From an uncultured Clostridia bacterium (lineage in GTDB: Bacteria; Bacillota; Clostridia; TANB77; CAG-508), in assembly GCA_934177795.1 (NCBI GenBank), contig CAKPPS010000003.1, forward strand, positions 46,467-110,466: a stretch of 64,000 nt of DNA, given 5' to 3'. Shown here piece after piece: positions 52,632 to 61,422 of the stretch. Under the pieces are notes generated by a model that worked only from the letters and a program-made list of their open reading frames with translations, made no database searches and was not told the origin of the DNA. Numbering within the stretch: the stretch's first letter is position 1; the number at the start of each line of letters is the position of its first letter. The position numbers and the translations under genes were made by a program.

Positions 52632-52844
52632 TATGCATTAAAATTATTTTAACAAATTTAAATTAGTATTGATGCTAAAAATTCTGAGATAATTATAAAA
52701 ATAAAAGGAAGTTTACTTAAAAATAAGAGTAGGCTTTCTTTTTATATTTAATATAAATAATTTTATAAAAAATTTAAAAAATTCAATAATTTTTCAATGT
52801 TCATATTTTATATTACTAATGTAAAAAAACATGGAGGTAGATTA

Positions 52845-53840
52845 ATGAAAAAGAAAATATTAATAATTATTCTAATAATATTATTAACTGGAGGAGCTTT
52901 TATTGTTGGAAGGCAAGTTGGACTCAATACAGAAGATAGTAAAACCAAAACTGTTATTACTGAAGAAACAGTGTCAAATCATGATATAAAAAAGACACTA
53001 ACAGGTTCTGGTCATGTATCAGCAAAGACAACGGAAAAGTTGGGATTAACAACAACAAAATATTTTAAAGCGATGTGCGTAGAAGAAGATGATACTGTAT
53101 TAGAAGGTGAAAATATATTAGAATACACAAATGGAACTTATTTAACAGCACCTTATGATTTAGTTATAGAAAGTATTAGTGTGCCAGATACAGAATCAAA
53201 ATGCACATCTTTAAATTATATAGAAGTATCAGACTTGACTTCATTACAAACTACAATATCAATAAGTGAAAATGAAATAGGAGAACTAAAAAAGGGACAA
53301 GAAGTTGAAATTACATTAACAGCAGATGAAACTAAAATTTATAGTGGAAGCATAACAAAAATAGATTCAGTAGGAACTTATTCATCATCTGGAACTACAT
53401 TTTCAGCAATTGTAGAATTTAAAAATGATGGTAATGTAAAATTAGGAATGAGTTTATCTTGTACAGTTATATTAGAAGAAAAAGGTGTAATTAGTGTGCC
53501 AATAGATGCTGTATATGAAAATGATAATGGTGAAGAATATGTAAATAAAATAAAAGAAGATGGAACTGCGGAAGAAACAATTATAGAAACAGGAATTGCA
53601 GATGATAGTTATGTTCAAGTAATATCCGGACTAAATTTAAATGAGAAAGTTCAAATAATAACAAAAACAACTGAAAGCACAGCAACAAGTAATGATAATA
53701 AATCAGGATTAAGTGGGTTTGACAAAGGAATGAATGGTGGAGATTCTAAAAACTTTGGTGGAGATGCACAAAATGAAAATATGAAAGGTAATCGTCCTGA
53801 TTTTTCTGGCAGTAATGGTGGTGGAATGTCATCAGTTTGA
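52845..53840 (+). CDS. HlyD/RND-type efflux periplasmic adaptor (MacA-like), orphan
   Basis: ATG 52845 follows GGAGG; the longer frame from 52797 lacks a site. The 331 aa protein has an N-terminal membrane anchor (KKKILIIILIILLTGGAFIV), a lipoyl/barrel-sandwich hybrid core without a long coiled-coil hairpin, a beta-barrel region (LQTTISISENEIGELKKGQE) and the ISVPIDAVYENDNGEEYVNK membrane-proximal strand, ending in a Gly/Asn/Asp-rich low-complexity tail. In Gram-positive bacteria such adaptors work with MacB-like ABC permeases and ATPases, which normally follow in the operon. Here they are absent and a broken rhuM gene follows, so the transporter is probably incomplete. Confidence 0.85.
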   Translation: MKKKILIIILIILLTGGAFIVGRQVGLNTEDSKTKTVITEETVSNHDIKKTLTGSGHVSAKTTEKLGLTTTKYFKAMCVEEDDTVLEGENILEYTNGTYLTAPYDLVIESISVPDTESKCTSLNYIEVSDLTSLQTTISISENEIGELKKGQEVEITLTADETKIYSGSITKIDSVGTYSSSGTTFSAIVEFKNDGNVKLGMSLSCTVILEEKGVISVPIDAVYENDNGEEYVNKIKEDGTAEETIIETGIADDSYVQVISGLNLNEKVQIITKTTESTATSNDNKSGLSGFDKGMNGGDSKNFGGDAQNENMKGNRPDFSGSNGGGMSSV

Positions 53841-53864
53841 AAAACAAAAACAATTTATTTCTAA

Positions 53865-54784
53865 GGAGTAAAATTAGAAGTAAACTTAAAAGATGAAACT
53901 GTGTGGCTTAATAGACAACAGTTAGCGGATTTATTTGATAGGGATGTAAAGACCAATAGGAAAACATATTAATAATGCTTTAAAAGAAGAGTTAAAAGAT
54001 GTTCCAACTGTCGCAAAATTTGCGACAGTTCAAAAAGAAGGGGAAAGAAAAGTATCTAGAAATATTGAATACTATAACTTGGATATGATTTTAAGTATTG
54101 GATATAGAGTCAAATCAAATAAAGGTATTATATTTAGGCAATGGGCAAACAAAATATTAAAAGATTATATGCTAAAAGGTTATGCAGTAAATCAAAAAAG
54201 ATTAGAATACTTAGAAAAAACTATAAAATTGATAGATATTGCGAATCGTATTGATGAAAGACTAGAAGGAAATGATGCAAAAGAAATATTAAAGGTAATT
54301 GGAGGATATTCAAAAGCATTAGATTTATTAGATGATTATGATCATAGGACATTAAAGAAAATTGAAGGAAATATAGATGATAGAAAAATTGAATATCAAG
54401 AATGCATAAATATAATTAATAAATTAAGATTTAACGAAGAAAGTTCGCTTTTTGCAGTTGAAAGAGATAAAGGATTAGAATCAATTATTGGTAATATTTA
54501 TCAAAGTTTTGCACGGACAAGATGTCTACAAAAGTATAGAAGAAAAAGGAGCAAATTTCTTGTATTTAATAGTAAAAAATCATGTATTTACAGATGGAAA
54601 CAAAAGGATTGCAGCAACTTTATTTATATATTTTTTGAATTTTTATGGAATATTATATAAAAACGGTAAACAAGTAATTGATAATAATACATTAACAGCT
54701 CTTACTTTGTTAATTGCTGAATCAAATCCAAAAGAAAAAGATATAATTATAGATTTAGTGTTGAATTTTTTGAATAATGAATAA
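53865..54784 (+). pseudogene. rhuM: RhuM/Fic-type virulence protein, N-terminally truncated and twice frameshifted
   Basis: No start codon precedes the first matching codons, GVKLEVNLKDETVWLNRQQL. The frame moves +1 near 53955-53965 (DRDVKT then GKHINNALKEEL) and runs to INKLRFNEESSLFAVERDKG and IYQSFA. At CGG 54514 it breaks again; skipping the C gives GQDVYKSIEEKGANFLYLIV, then KNHVFTDGNKRIAA, the RhuM C-terminal Fic-like HxFxDGNKR motif, ending at TAA 54784. The second break is of the same C-before-GGN type as in pepV, rplGA and trmB. The first is an A insertion. With the missing start, the gene is probably inactive. Confidence 0.8.
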
Positions 54785-54801
54785 AATTGGAGGTAAACAA
54801 T

Positions 54802-54948
54802 ATGTTTGATTATAAGAGTTCTCCAGAAAGTATAATAATTAAAGATAAGGAAGATTTGAAAAGTAAATTACAACAGGGTATAGATGATATAAAATTAAAC
54901 AAAACATATTCTTTAAATGAAGTTCTTAAATATATTGATAATTTATAA
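54802..54948 (+). CDS. small antitoxin-like protein, 48 aa
   Basis: ATG 54802 follows GGAGG by seven bases. The 48 aa product (SSPESIIIKDKEDLKSKLQQ, then SLNEVLKYIDNL) has the size and helical C-terminal end of small RelB/ParD- or Phd-like antitoxins (the closing motif resembles s..Ev...i..l). No toxin of a known family follows; the next frame begins two bases after its stop. The assignment is tentative. Confidence 0.5.
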   Translation: MFDYKSSPESIIIKDKEDLKSKLQQGIDDIKLNKTYSLNEVLKYIDNL

Positions 54949-54950
54949 AA

Positions 54951-55214
54951 ATGAGTGGAGTAGGGGGAAGAGCCTTATTTTTAGATATATACATTTTAAA
55001 TAAACACAATTTAAAAACAAAAAATAAAAGATTAGGTAGTAAAATATATGGAATTTCGCTTATGAAATTTTTTCACCCTGATGGCTATAAGTATTGTGAT
55101 GAAATGAATGGCATATGCAATATTTTTCTTGTAAATGAACCAGCTGATATTCTTTTGAATAGAAAGAAAGAGATTCGAAAAGAATATGCATCATTAAATG
55201 TAATGATACAATAA
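54951..55214 (+). CDS. hypothetical protein, 87 aa
   Basis: The frame from ATG 54951 encodes MSGVGGRALFLDIYILNKHN and a C-terminal half with four cysteine/aspartate-rich residues. There is no good ribosome binding site (only GAGTGGAG after the ATG), and no family is recognised. Its start, two bases after the antitoxin-like gene, leaves open a toxin-antitoxin relationship, but the sequence does not resemble a RelE-type toxin. It may be a fragment. Confidence 0.4.
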   Translation: MSGVGGRALFLDIYILNKHNLKTKNKRLGSKIYGISLMKFFHPDGYKYCDEMNGICNIFLVNEPADILLNRKKEIRKEYASLNVMIQ

Positions 55215-55238
55215 AATAACAAAGGAGAGATATGAAAA

Positions 55239-55379
55239 ATGGAAAAAGAATATGAGTACAGTACAAAAGTGAAAGATATTAATTTTTTTATAAATTATTG
55301 TAAAGAAAATGATTATGTTTTAATAAATACAACTACTAGATTTATATTTAATATAAATATTTTATATATAAAAAAGTAA
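55239..55379 (+). CDS. short hypothetical protein or truncated gene, 46 aa
   Basis: ATG 55239 (GGAG 11 bases upstream) encodes MEKEYEYSTKVKDINFFINY and ends with a very AT-rich, low-complexity tail (FIFNINILYIKK). The first 30 residues look like a genuine protein start; the tail looks like random read-out of AT-rich DNA. This suggests a gene cut off by a deletion into the following intergenic region. Confidence 0.4.
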   Translation: MEKEYEYSTKVKDINFFINYCKENDYVLINTTTRFIFNINILYIKK

Positions 55380-55946
55380 AAAAATATATAGAAAAATTTT
55401 GTGCAAAGTTTTTACAAAATAGAATTTGTTTCAGATTTATAATTAAAAATAAAATTAAAAAATATTATATTTAAAATTTATAGAATTTTTTTAAAACGAA
55501 CATTTGTTAATTGCAAATTTCAATGTTTGGTTTTTAATTTATATGTATTTTAATTATTATAATTTAAACTTGCGAAAATCAATTTTAAGCCAATTACAAT
55601 ATTGCAATATTAAATTATCAATCTAAATATTAAATTTAGATTGATTTAATTTAAGTTGCTTATAAAAATTTTGGTTACATATATGCAATTTTTATAATTA
55701 TTTGCAGATACTAAAGTAATCTCTAAAAAGCCTAAAATAACGGCTTACGAGAATCGATTTTAAGCCGTTTTTATTTTTAAGGCTTATAGAGTTTGTTGTT
55801 GGTAAAATACGGCAAATATAGAGAAATAGGCATTTTGAAGATTTTTGGAAGAATTATATAATAATTATAATGTGAAAGAAAAAATTATTAAGTAATAAAA
55901 TTAAATTTTAAATAGAAAAATTATTTAGATGTAAAATTATTCAGTT
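55380..55946. other. 567-base AT-rich intergenic region
   Basis: No gene is supported here. It holds a terminator at 55739-55774 and, at about 55570-55600, a degenerate copy of part of that terminator (TTGCGAAAATCAATTTTAAG against TTACGAGAATCGATTTTAAG). The rest is long runs of A and T. Confidence 0.6.
55739..55774 (+). terminator. Rho-independent terminator
   Basis: AACGGCTTA (55739-55747) and TAAGCCGTT (55761-55769) form a perfect stem followed by TTTATTTTT. No intact gene immediately precedes it. Confidence 0.8.
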
Positions 55947-57305
55947 TTGAAAACAAAAAATAATATTCAATTTATAAAAAACAGAATAAACAGAAAAGTT
56001 GAAAGTAATAAAATTATTAAAACTAAGGAAAATATTGCTAACACGCGAAAGAGAATATCAAAAATAGGAAATAAAACGAAAAAAGCTATAAAAGATACAC
56101 CCCAAAAAATAAAACAAGCTAAAAAAGTAACTAAACAATCATTAAAAACAAGTGTAAAAGTTGCTAAAAAAAGGTTATCAAATAGCAAAAATAGCAACAC
56201 AGGCAACGATTAGAACTGCCAAAGCAACAATAAAAGCAATATCTACAGCAATAAAAACAATTATATTGTGGACACAGGCTCTAATTGCAGCAATTCTTGC
56301 TGGAGGTTGGGTAGCAATAATTATAATAATTATTATATGCTTAATTGCAATGATATGTAGTTCCATATATGGAATATTTTTTTCAAATGAGAGTGGAGTA
56401 AATGTCAAATCAATGAGTTCGGTTATAAGTGAAACAAATAAAGAATTTACGAATAAAATTACAGAAATTCAAAATACAAATGAACATGATGATTATGAAA
56501 TAAACTCACATAGAGCAGAGTGGAAAGATGTTATTTCAGTTTATACCGTACTAATAACAGGTGGAAAAGAACAAAGTGATACAATTACTTTAGATGATAA
56601 AAAGATTCAAAAATTAAAAGATATATTTTGGGAAATGAATGCGATTTTTTATAGAATGGAAAGCGTAGAAAAAGACATTGAAGTAATAGATGATAATGGA
56701 AATACACATACTGAAAAAGCAATTAGAAAAGTATTATATATTGATATTCAAGGAAAATCTGTTGAAGAAATGTCAAATATTTATAATTTTAGTGAAAATC
56801 AATTACAACAAATTTCAGAATTAAGAAGTGATAAATATAAAGACTTATGGTCAAATGTTTTATATGGCTCATCTGGAGGTAATGCAAATATCGTAGAAGT
56901 TGCTTCTTCTCAATTAGGCAATGTTGCTGGACAACCTTATTGGAGTTGGTATGGTTTTAATTCAAGAGTTAGTTGGTGTGCTTGTTTTGTCAGCTGGTGT
57001 GCGAATGAGTGTGGCTATATAGATATTGGTATAATTCCTAAATTTGCAAATTGTCAAAATGAGGGAATTGTTTGGTTTAAAACTTGTGGACTTTGGCAAG
57101 ATAATGGCTATATTCCTAAATCTCGGAGAAATAATATTTTTTGACTGGGAAAATGATGAAATATCAGACCATGTTCGGAATTGTAGAAAAAGTCGAAAAC
57201 GGAAAAGTCTATACTATTGAGGGAAATTCTAATGATAGTTGTGCAGAACGAAATTATGATATTAATAGTAGTGTAATTGTAGGTTATGGAACACCTATGT
57301 ATTAA
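55947..57305 (+). CDS. CD1108-type mobile-element cell-wall hydrolase (CHAP), with two CGG frame breaks and one A-run break
   Basis: The first frame (TTG 55947) is a lysine-rich segment typical of the cytosolic part of CD1108-like conjugative-element proteins. At 56166-56174 an A7 run before GGT shifts to the next frame: IAKIATQATIRTAKATIKAI, one membrane helix (AILAGGWVAIIIIIIICLIA), a stalk, and a CHAP domain with the catalytic cysteine in SWCACFVSWC. At CGG 57124 the frame breaks; skipping C gives GEIIFFDWENDEISDHV. At CGG 57176 it breaks again; skipping C gives GIVEKVENGKVYTIEGNS and a natural stop at 57303. Both restored glycines are conserved in CHAP domains. Such hydrolases open peptidoglycan for conjugation machinery. 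Confidence 0.8.
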
Positions 57306-57361
57306 TAAATTTAATGTTATTATTGAAAAATATATATGTAAATATAAAAATGAGTTGAATT

Positions 57362-57556
57362 ATGAAATATAAGAGATTTGATGTAGTAGAATTAAATAAT
57401 GGAAATAGAGCAACAATATTAGATATAAAAAAGAATTACTATAATGTTGAATTTGTAAATCCTTATGGAATTACACTAGACAAAAAATTTATTTCAAATG
57501 ATGAAATTAAAGGATTGATTTGTTCATCAAAAAGAATAAAATCAAATGAAAGGTAA
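57362..57556 (+). CDS. small hypothetical protein, 64 aa, KOW/SH3-like
   Basis: ATG 57362 opens a 64 aa protein, KRFDVVELNNGNRATILDIK, with alternating hydrophobic strands and a glycine-asparagine turn that resemble a small SH3-like or KOW barrel, a fold of proteins carried by mobile elements. The ribosome binding site is weak. It follows the CHAP hydrolase and precedes a strong terminator. Confidence 0.6.
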   Translation: MKYKRFDVVELNNGNRATILDIKKNYYNVEFVNPYGITLDKKFISNDEIKGLICSSKRIKSNER

Positions 57557-57561
57557 TAGAT

Positions 57562-57607
57562 GTCCTGTATAATATCAATTTGTGATATTATACAGGACTT
57601 TTTTCTT
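57562..57607 (+). terminator. strong Rho-independent terminator
   Basis: GTCCTGTATAATATCA (57562-57577) and TGATATTATACAGGAC (57583-57598) form a perfect 16-bp stem with a five-base loop, followed by a run of T. It closes the mobile-element remnant. Confidence 0.93.
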
Positions 57608-57613
57608 TTTTTA

Positions 57614-57647
57614 TTTATATTTTTTATTATTTGTGTTATAATCACAA
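57614..57647 (+). promoter_or_regulatory. promoter of the tyrosine phosphatase gene with overlapping dyad
   Basis: TTTATA (57614-57619), 17 bases, TATAAT (57637-57642). The -10 lies within TTGTG-TTATAAT-CACAA (57631-57647), a perfect 5+7+5 inverted repeat that could bind a repressor. Confidence 0.45.
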
Positions 57648-57698
57648 GCATAAAGAAAAAACGATAAAAAACCTCTTATATAGAAAGTGAGGACTATA

Positions 57699-58169
57699 AT
57701 GATAAAAGTAATGTTTGTATGTTTAGGCAATATATGTCGTTCTCCAATGGCAGAATTTGTACTCAAAGATATGGTAAAAAAGCAAGGATTAGAAAAAGAA
57801 TTTTATATAAAATCTTCAGCAACTTCTAGTGAAGAAATAGGAAATGATATTCATTATGGTACTCGTGATAAACTAATACAAAATGGAATCTCTTTTACAA
57901 AAAGAAAAGCAGTAAAATTAAGAGCAGAAGATTACAAAAAATACGACTATATTATTGGAATGGAAAAATCAAATGTTATAAATATAAAAAGAATAGTAGG
58001 GGAAGATATTGACGATAAGATTTATAGATTGTTAGATTTTTCAGATACCCCTAGAGATATTGCTGATCCGTGGTATACTGGAAATTTTGAAATTACATTT
58101 AATGATATAGTTGAAGGTTGTAATGGATTTTTGAAATGTTTAAAAGATAAGAATATAATAGATAAATAA
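57699..58169 (+). CDS. low-molecular-weight protein-tyrosine phosphatase
   Basis: ATG 57699 lies after AAGTGAGG; an in-frame GTG 57687 is inside that site. The 156 aa protein has the P-loop CLGNICRSPMAE at the N terminus and the general-acid aspartate in DIADPWYTGNFE. It removes phosphate from protein tyrosine and in Gram-positive bacteria often opposes capsule or stress kinases; no kinase is encoded nearby. Length and motifs are normal. Confidence 0.93.
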   Translation: MIKVMFVCLGNICRSPMAEFVLKDMVKKQGLEKEFYIKSSATSSEEIGNDIHYGTRDKLIQNGISFTKRKAVKLRAEDYKKYDYIIGMEKSNVINIKRIVGEDIDDKIYRLLDFSDTPRDIADPWYTGNFEITFNDIVEGCNGFLKCLKDKNIIDK

Positions 58170-58188
58170 CAAATTTAGGGAGTGTGTT

Positions 58189-58383
58189 ATGGAAAATCAA
58201 GAAAGAAAAGCATATTTGACAATTGGTTCTGTACGAACATTAGATATAAGAGTTATATTTGAAGATACAGAAATTTTATATGAGGGTGCAGTGGAAGATG
58301 CTCCGGAATAAATCAAAAGATTAAGGTATTCTAAAGTTAAAAATTCAGATAAGATGAATTTTTATGTTTATAACTCTAATTAA
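58189..58383 (+). pseudogene. small conserved hypothetical protein with in-frame TAA
   Basis: ATG 58189, with AGGGAG nearby, encodes AYLTIGSVRTLDIRVIFEDT and onward to EDAPE, then TAA at 58309-58311. The same frame continues without shift as IKRLRYSKVKNSDKMNFYVY to a second stop at 58381-58383. A short protein ending in a YSKV...YVY tail is familiar from Clostridia, where the position of the TAA is normally a sense codon such as GAA. A single point mutation explains it; read-through is less likely. Confidence 0.6.
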
Positions 58384-58411
58384 AAATTAAAAACTTTTTA
58401 GGAGAAATTTG

Positions 58412-58738
58412 ATGAATAAAGAAGAAATAATAAAGTATTGTTTAACATTAGAAAATACATATAAGGATTGCCCTTTTCCTGATGATTTTGAATCTGTAAC
58501 AATGAAACATTTGAAAAATAAAAAGTGGTTTGCTTTAATTATGAATGTAAATAATAAGTTATACCTTAATGTTAAGACAGATCCAAATTATTCTGATATA
58601 TTGAGAAATACTTATGATTATATAATACCTGCTTATCACATGAATAAGGAACATTGGAATACAATTATTGTAGATGAAAAAGTGGACAAAGTATTAGTAA
58701 AAGAATTGATAGAGCAAAGCTATCAATTAACAAAGTAA
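58412..58738 (+). CDS. MmcQ/YjbR family protein
   Basis: ATG 58412 follows AGGAG by seven bases (TTG 58409 is also in frame). The 108 aa protein is a CyaY-like fold protein of the MmcQ/YjbR type: YKDCPFPDDFESVTMKH, WFALIMNVN, LYLNVKTDP and YIIPAYHMNKEHWNTI are the family's conserved blocks. Some members bind DNA, but the function is not settled. Confidence 0.88.
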   Translation: MNKEEIIKYCLTLENTYKDCPFPDDFESVTMKHLKNKKWFALIMNVNNKLYLNVKTDPNYSDILRNTYDYIIPAYHMNKEHWNTIIVDEKVDKVLVKELIEQSYQLTK

Positions 58739-58769
58739 AAATAGATATTAAATTGAAAAGGAGATTAAT

Positions 58770-59168
58770 GTGAAGAAAAAAATTTCTGTATTGATTATAA
58801 TTGTTTTTCTTTTTCTCATAATAGATTTAACTTTTTTTATGATAAATAATGGGTGGTATTTAAGAATATTTAAAAGCACAAATATAAAAGAAATTGATGA
58901 AAAACAATATTTAGGTGTAGAATCATATAGTAATAGATTAAGAAAAACAATTATTTATTATGAAAAATATAATACTTTTGCATATAAAAAGACAGAAGAA
59001 TATATAGAGGAGTTTTATGATGAGAATGGAAAACTAGAATATAGAGAATATCATAAAATACCACAAACAAATTCAGTAATATGTTATTATGATAATGATG
59101 GAAACATTGTAGAAATAAAAACATATGACGAAAATGGTTTGATAGTTGATATGCAAGAAAATAATTGA
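58770..59168 (+). CDS. membrane-anchored hypothetical protein with MORN-like strands
   Basis: GTG 58770 with AAAAGGAG upstream starts a 132 aa protein: one N-terminal membrane helix (ISVLIIIVFLFLIIDLTFFM) and an extracellular part with repeats of the type YDENGKLEYREYHK and YDNDGNIVEIKTYDENG, resembling YwqK/MORN-like beta strands. Function unknown. Confidence 0.65.
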   Translation: MKKKISVLIIIVFLFLIIDLTFFMINNGWYLRIFKSTNIKEIDEKQYLGVESYSNRLRKTIIYYEKYNTFAYKKTEEYIEEFYDENGKLEYREYHKIPQTNSVICYYDNDGNIVEIKTYDENGLIVDMQENN

Positions 59169-59222
59169 TAAATTACGAATTAAGAATTAAGAATAATATT
59201 TGAAAGTGAGTGCTGATTGGTT

Positions 59223-59636
59223 ATGGAAAATAAAATAAGTAAAAAATATGATATATTAATGATTGTATGGGGATTATCATTGGGTATAATTGAACTCTTG
59301 ATTATATTTTCAGGTTTTTTAGAAAAAATAAATATTTCATTTATAAAAGCACCATACGCAAAAAATTTATTAATTTTAGCAATAGTTTCACTATGCTTTA
59401 GAGTAATAACTTATTTTATTCAACAACCTTATAAACGAAAACTTGAGAATAAAAATAAAATAATGAGAAATAGACATTTGGCATTGATTTGTGGCATAAT
59501 AAGTATAACGATAATGTTTTTTATACTATGGAGTATAGAAATGAGTAGTGATCCAGAAAGTTCTTTATTTATAATAATTGTTCTTACAATAGAATTTGTT
59601 TCAGTTCAAATTCCATTTTTATTACCAATTTTTTAA
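59223..59636 (+). CDS. small integral membrane protein, 137 aa
   Basis: ATG 59223 (in-frame TTG 59217 also possible) encodes four hydrophobic segments: about residues 13-35, 48-67, 87-108 and 115-137. There are no charged residues in the membrane that would suggest a transporter. Family not recognised. It lies in a run of small membrane proteins with short spacers. Confidence 0.6.
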   Translation: MENKISKKYDILMIVWGLSLGIIELLIIFSGFLEKINISFIKAPYAKNLLILAIVSLCFRVITYFIQQPYKRKLENKNKIMRNRHLALICGIISITIMFFILWSIEMSSDPESSLFIIIVLTIEFVSVQIPFLLPIF

Positions 59637-59703
59637 GAGACTATATTTGTAATAATGTGATCAATAATATAAAATATTAAGAAATAGAAGGGAAAACAAA
59701 AAA

Positions 59704-60630
59704 ATGATGAAAAGGAAGAAAGTAATTTTATTAATATTCATAATTATAATTATTTTAAGTATATTAGCATATGTAATCTATAAAAACAAGATAGTATATA
59801 CAATTTTCCAAGACTCTAATGTAGAAAACAGTAGTTCAACTATAAATGAGGTAGAAAATGAAGAATTAAAAGAAGTTGATGGATGTAAATATAATCATTT
59901 CCACCCTGTTTTTGAAAATGGGTATGATTATACACAAGATATGGAATATAAGGATAAAATTTATCACAAAACAATTACAGATTATAAAGAATATATGATA
60001 TATAAAACAAGATGGAACGATATATGCAATATGACGGAAGATGATTTTAAAAAGAATTTTATGGTCATAACGGCAGTAGAAAATACATCTATGATAGGAT
60101 TAGATATAAGACAAATAAATTTAGATGGTAACACTTTATTTATTGATTTAGACAATGCAGACATTGAATATGATAGAAAGAAAATGTGTATGTCAATTAT
60201 AATACCAAAAGATTTGATGAGTGAAGACATTGAAATAAGAGATTACAGAAAAATTAAAGAAACTCCAGAATATATTTATGGATGGAAAAATGATAGTATT
60301 GATGGATTAAGTATGATTTCTCAAGATGAGGCTGTTCGAATTGCAAAAAAATATGCACAAAGTCTTGTAAATTCCGACAGTTTAGAAGGGCAATATTTAG
60401 AAAAATATACAAAGTTATATGAAGTAACTTTAACGGAAAAATCACCTAATAATTATTGGCTGATAACTGATGGAATTATTGAAAGGGAATATAAATTTGC
60501 TAGTTTTACTAGAAAAGTTTATGAGGTAACATTAGTACCGTATGATGATGATGTGGAGATGGATAGAGCATATTTTTATGTTGATGCATATATAGGCAAA
60601 GTAATTGGCGGAATGGAAGCATCTGATTAA
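59704..60630 (+). CDS. membrane-anchored hypothetical protein, 308 aa
   Basis: ATG 59704 follows GAAGGG. The protein has one N-terminal membrane helix (KVILLIFIIIIILSILAYVI) and a large extracellular part. The C-terminal 100 residues (ISQDEAVRIAKKYAQ, then AYFYVDAYIGKVIGG) resemble a PepSY-like domain, which often inhibits proteases or forms part of cell-envelope proteins. The middle region is unknown. Confidence 0.6.
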   Translation: MMKRKKVILLIFIIIIILSILAYVIYKNKIVYTIFQDSNVENSSSTINEVENEELKEVDGCKYNHFHPVFENGYDYTQDMEYKDKIYHKTITDYKEYMIYKTRWNDICNMTEDDFKKNFMVITAVENTSMIGLDIRQINLDGNTLFIDLDNADIEYDRKKMCMSIIIPKDLMSEDIEIRDYRKIKETPEYIYGWKNDSIDGLSMISQDEAVRIAKKYAQSLVNSDSLEGQYLEKYTKLYEVTLTEKSPNNYWLITDGIIEREYKFASFTRKVYEVTLVPYDDDVEMDRAYFYVDAYIGKVIGGMEASD

Positions 60631-60740
60631 GATATACATTTATAATATAAAGAGTCAAAATCTTATAAATGTATTAAAAATTTATTTAATAATGAAAGAT
60701 TATATATAAGCAACTTATAATTTATTATTATCAAATATTT

Positions 60741-60791
60741 AAAATTAGGTTATTATCAAAAAAGATAACTACCTAATTTTATTTTTTTTTG
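60741..60791 (+). terminator. Rho-independent terminator
   Basis: AAAATTAGGT (60741-60750) pairs with ACCTAATTTT (60771-60780), with inner TTATC/GATAA, followed by a run of T. It separates the membrane-protein group from the first sigma-factor operon. Confidence 0.85.
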
Positions 60792-60883
60792 AAAAATATG
60801 ATAAAATTAAAATAAAAGTGTAACCTTTTGTTAATTATACTACACTATATAAGTATAAGATGTCTTATAAAGGAGTTTTTGAG

Positions 60884-61420
60884 TTGAAAGATTTAAAGCA
60901 AGTAGAAAATTATTATAAAAATAACGAAATTGATATGGATCAAATAATAGAAGATTTTACACCATATATAACTACTATAATAAATAATGGAACGAATGAC
61001 AAAATATCATTTGAAGATAAAGAAGAAATTTTTTCGGACACATTTTTTATATTATGGAAAAATAGAGATAGACTTAATATAAATATATCTTTGAATTCAT
61101 ATTTAGCAGGAATAACTAGAAATTTAATAAAAGAGAAATATAGAAAAGCAAAAATTATTTATGATATTAGTGATTTTGAAAATGATACAATAAATTGTGT
61201 AAATATGTATGAAAATGACAGAGAATTAATTTTTGATGTAGAACAAAAGGTTAAAGGACTAAAAGACATTGATATTAAAATTGTGAATTTATTTTATTAT
61301 TCATCTATATCAATTAAAGATATAGCAAAAAAATTAAATATTTCTGAATTAAATGTAAAAACAAGATTACATAGAATACGAAAGAAGATAAAAAGAGAAT
61401 TAGATAATGGAGGAATTTAG
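60884..61420 (+). CDS. ECF-type RNA polymerase sigma factor
   Basis: TTG 60884 has AAAGGAG at the right distance, while ATG 60860 (eight codons earlier, in frame) has none, so TTG is preferred. The 178 aa protein has the region 2 block FEDKEEIFSDTFFILWKNRD with the ITRNLIKEKYRKAK continuation and the region 4 helix-turn-helix SSISIKDIAKKLNISELNVK followed by TRLHRIRKKIKREL. It directs polymerase to a specialised promoter set. The gene overlaps the ribosome binding site of the DUF4179-type anti-sigma gene. A possible autoregulated site, TGTAACC at 60819, lies upstream. Confidence 0.88.
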   Translation: MKDLKQVENYYKNNEIDMDQIIEDFTPYITTIINNGTNDKISFEDKEEIFSDTFFILWKNRDRLNINISLNSYLAGITRNLIKEKYRKAKIIYDISDFENDTINCVNMYENDRELIFDVEQKVKGLKDIDIKIVNLFYYSSISIKDIAKKLNISELNVKTRLHRIRKKIKRELDNGGI

Positions 61421-61422
61421 AA

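Noticed and set aside
56166..56175. +1 break at AAA-AAA-AGG in the CD1108-type gene, and a similar one near AAT-AGG at 53955-53965 in the rhuM-like gene, as further members of the codon-skip class
   Set aside because: AGG is read normally as arginine elsewhere, for example the invariant Arg of GalE GVRDY and PNPase EPREG. Both sites are A insertions, one in an A7 run, so ordinary slippage explains them.
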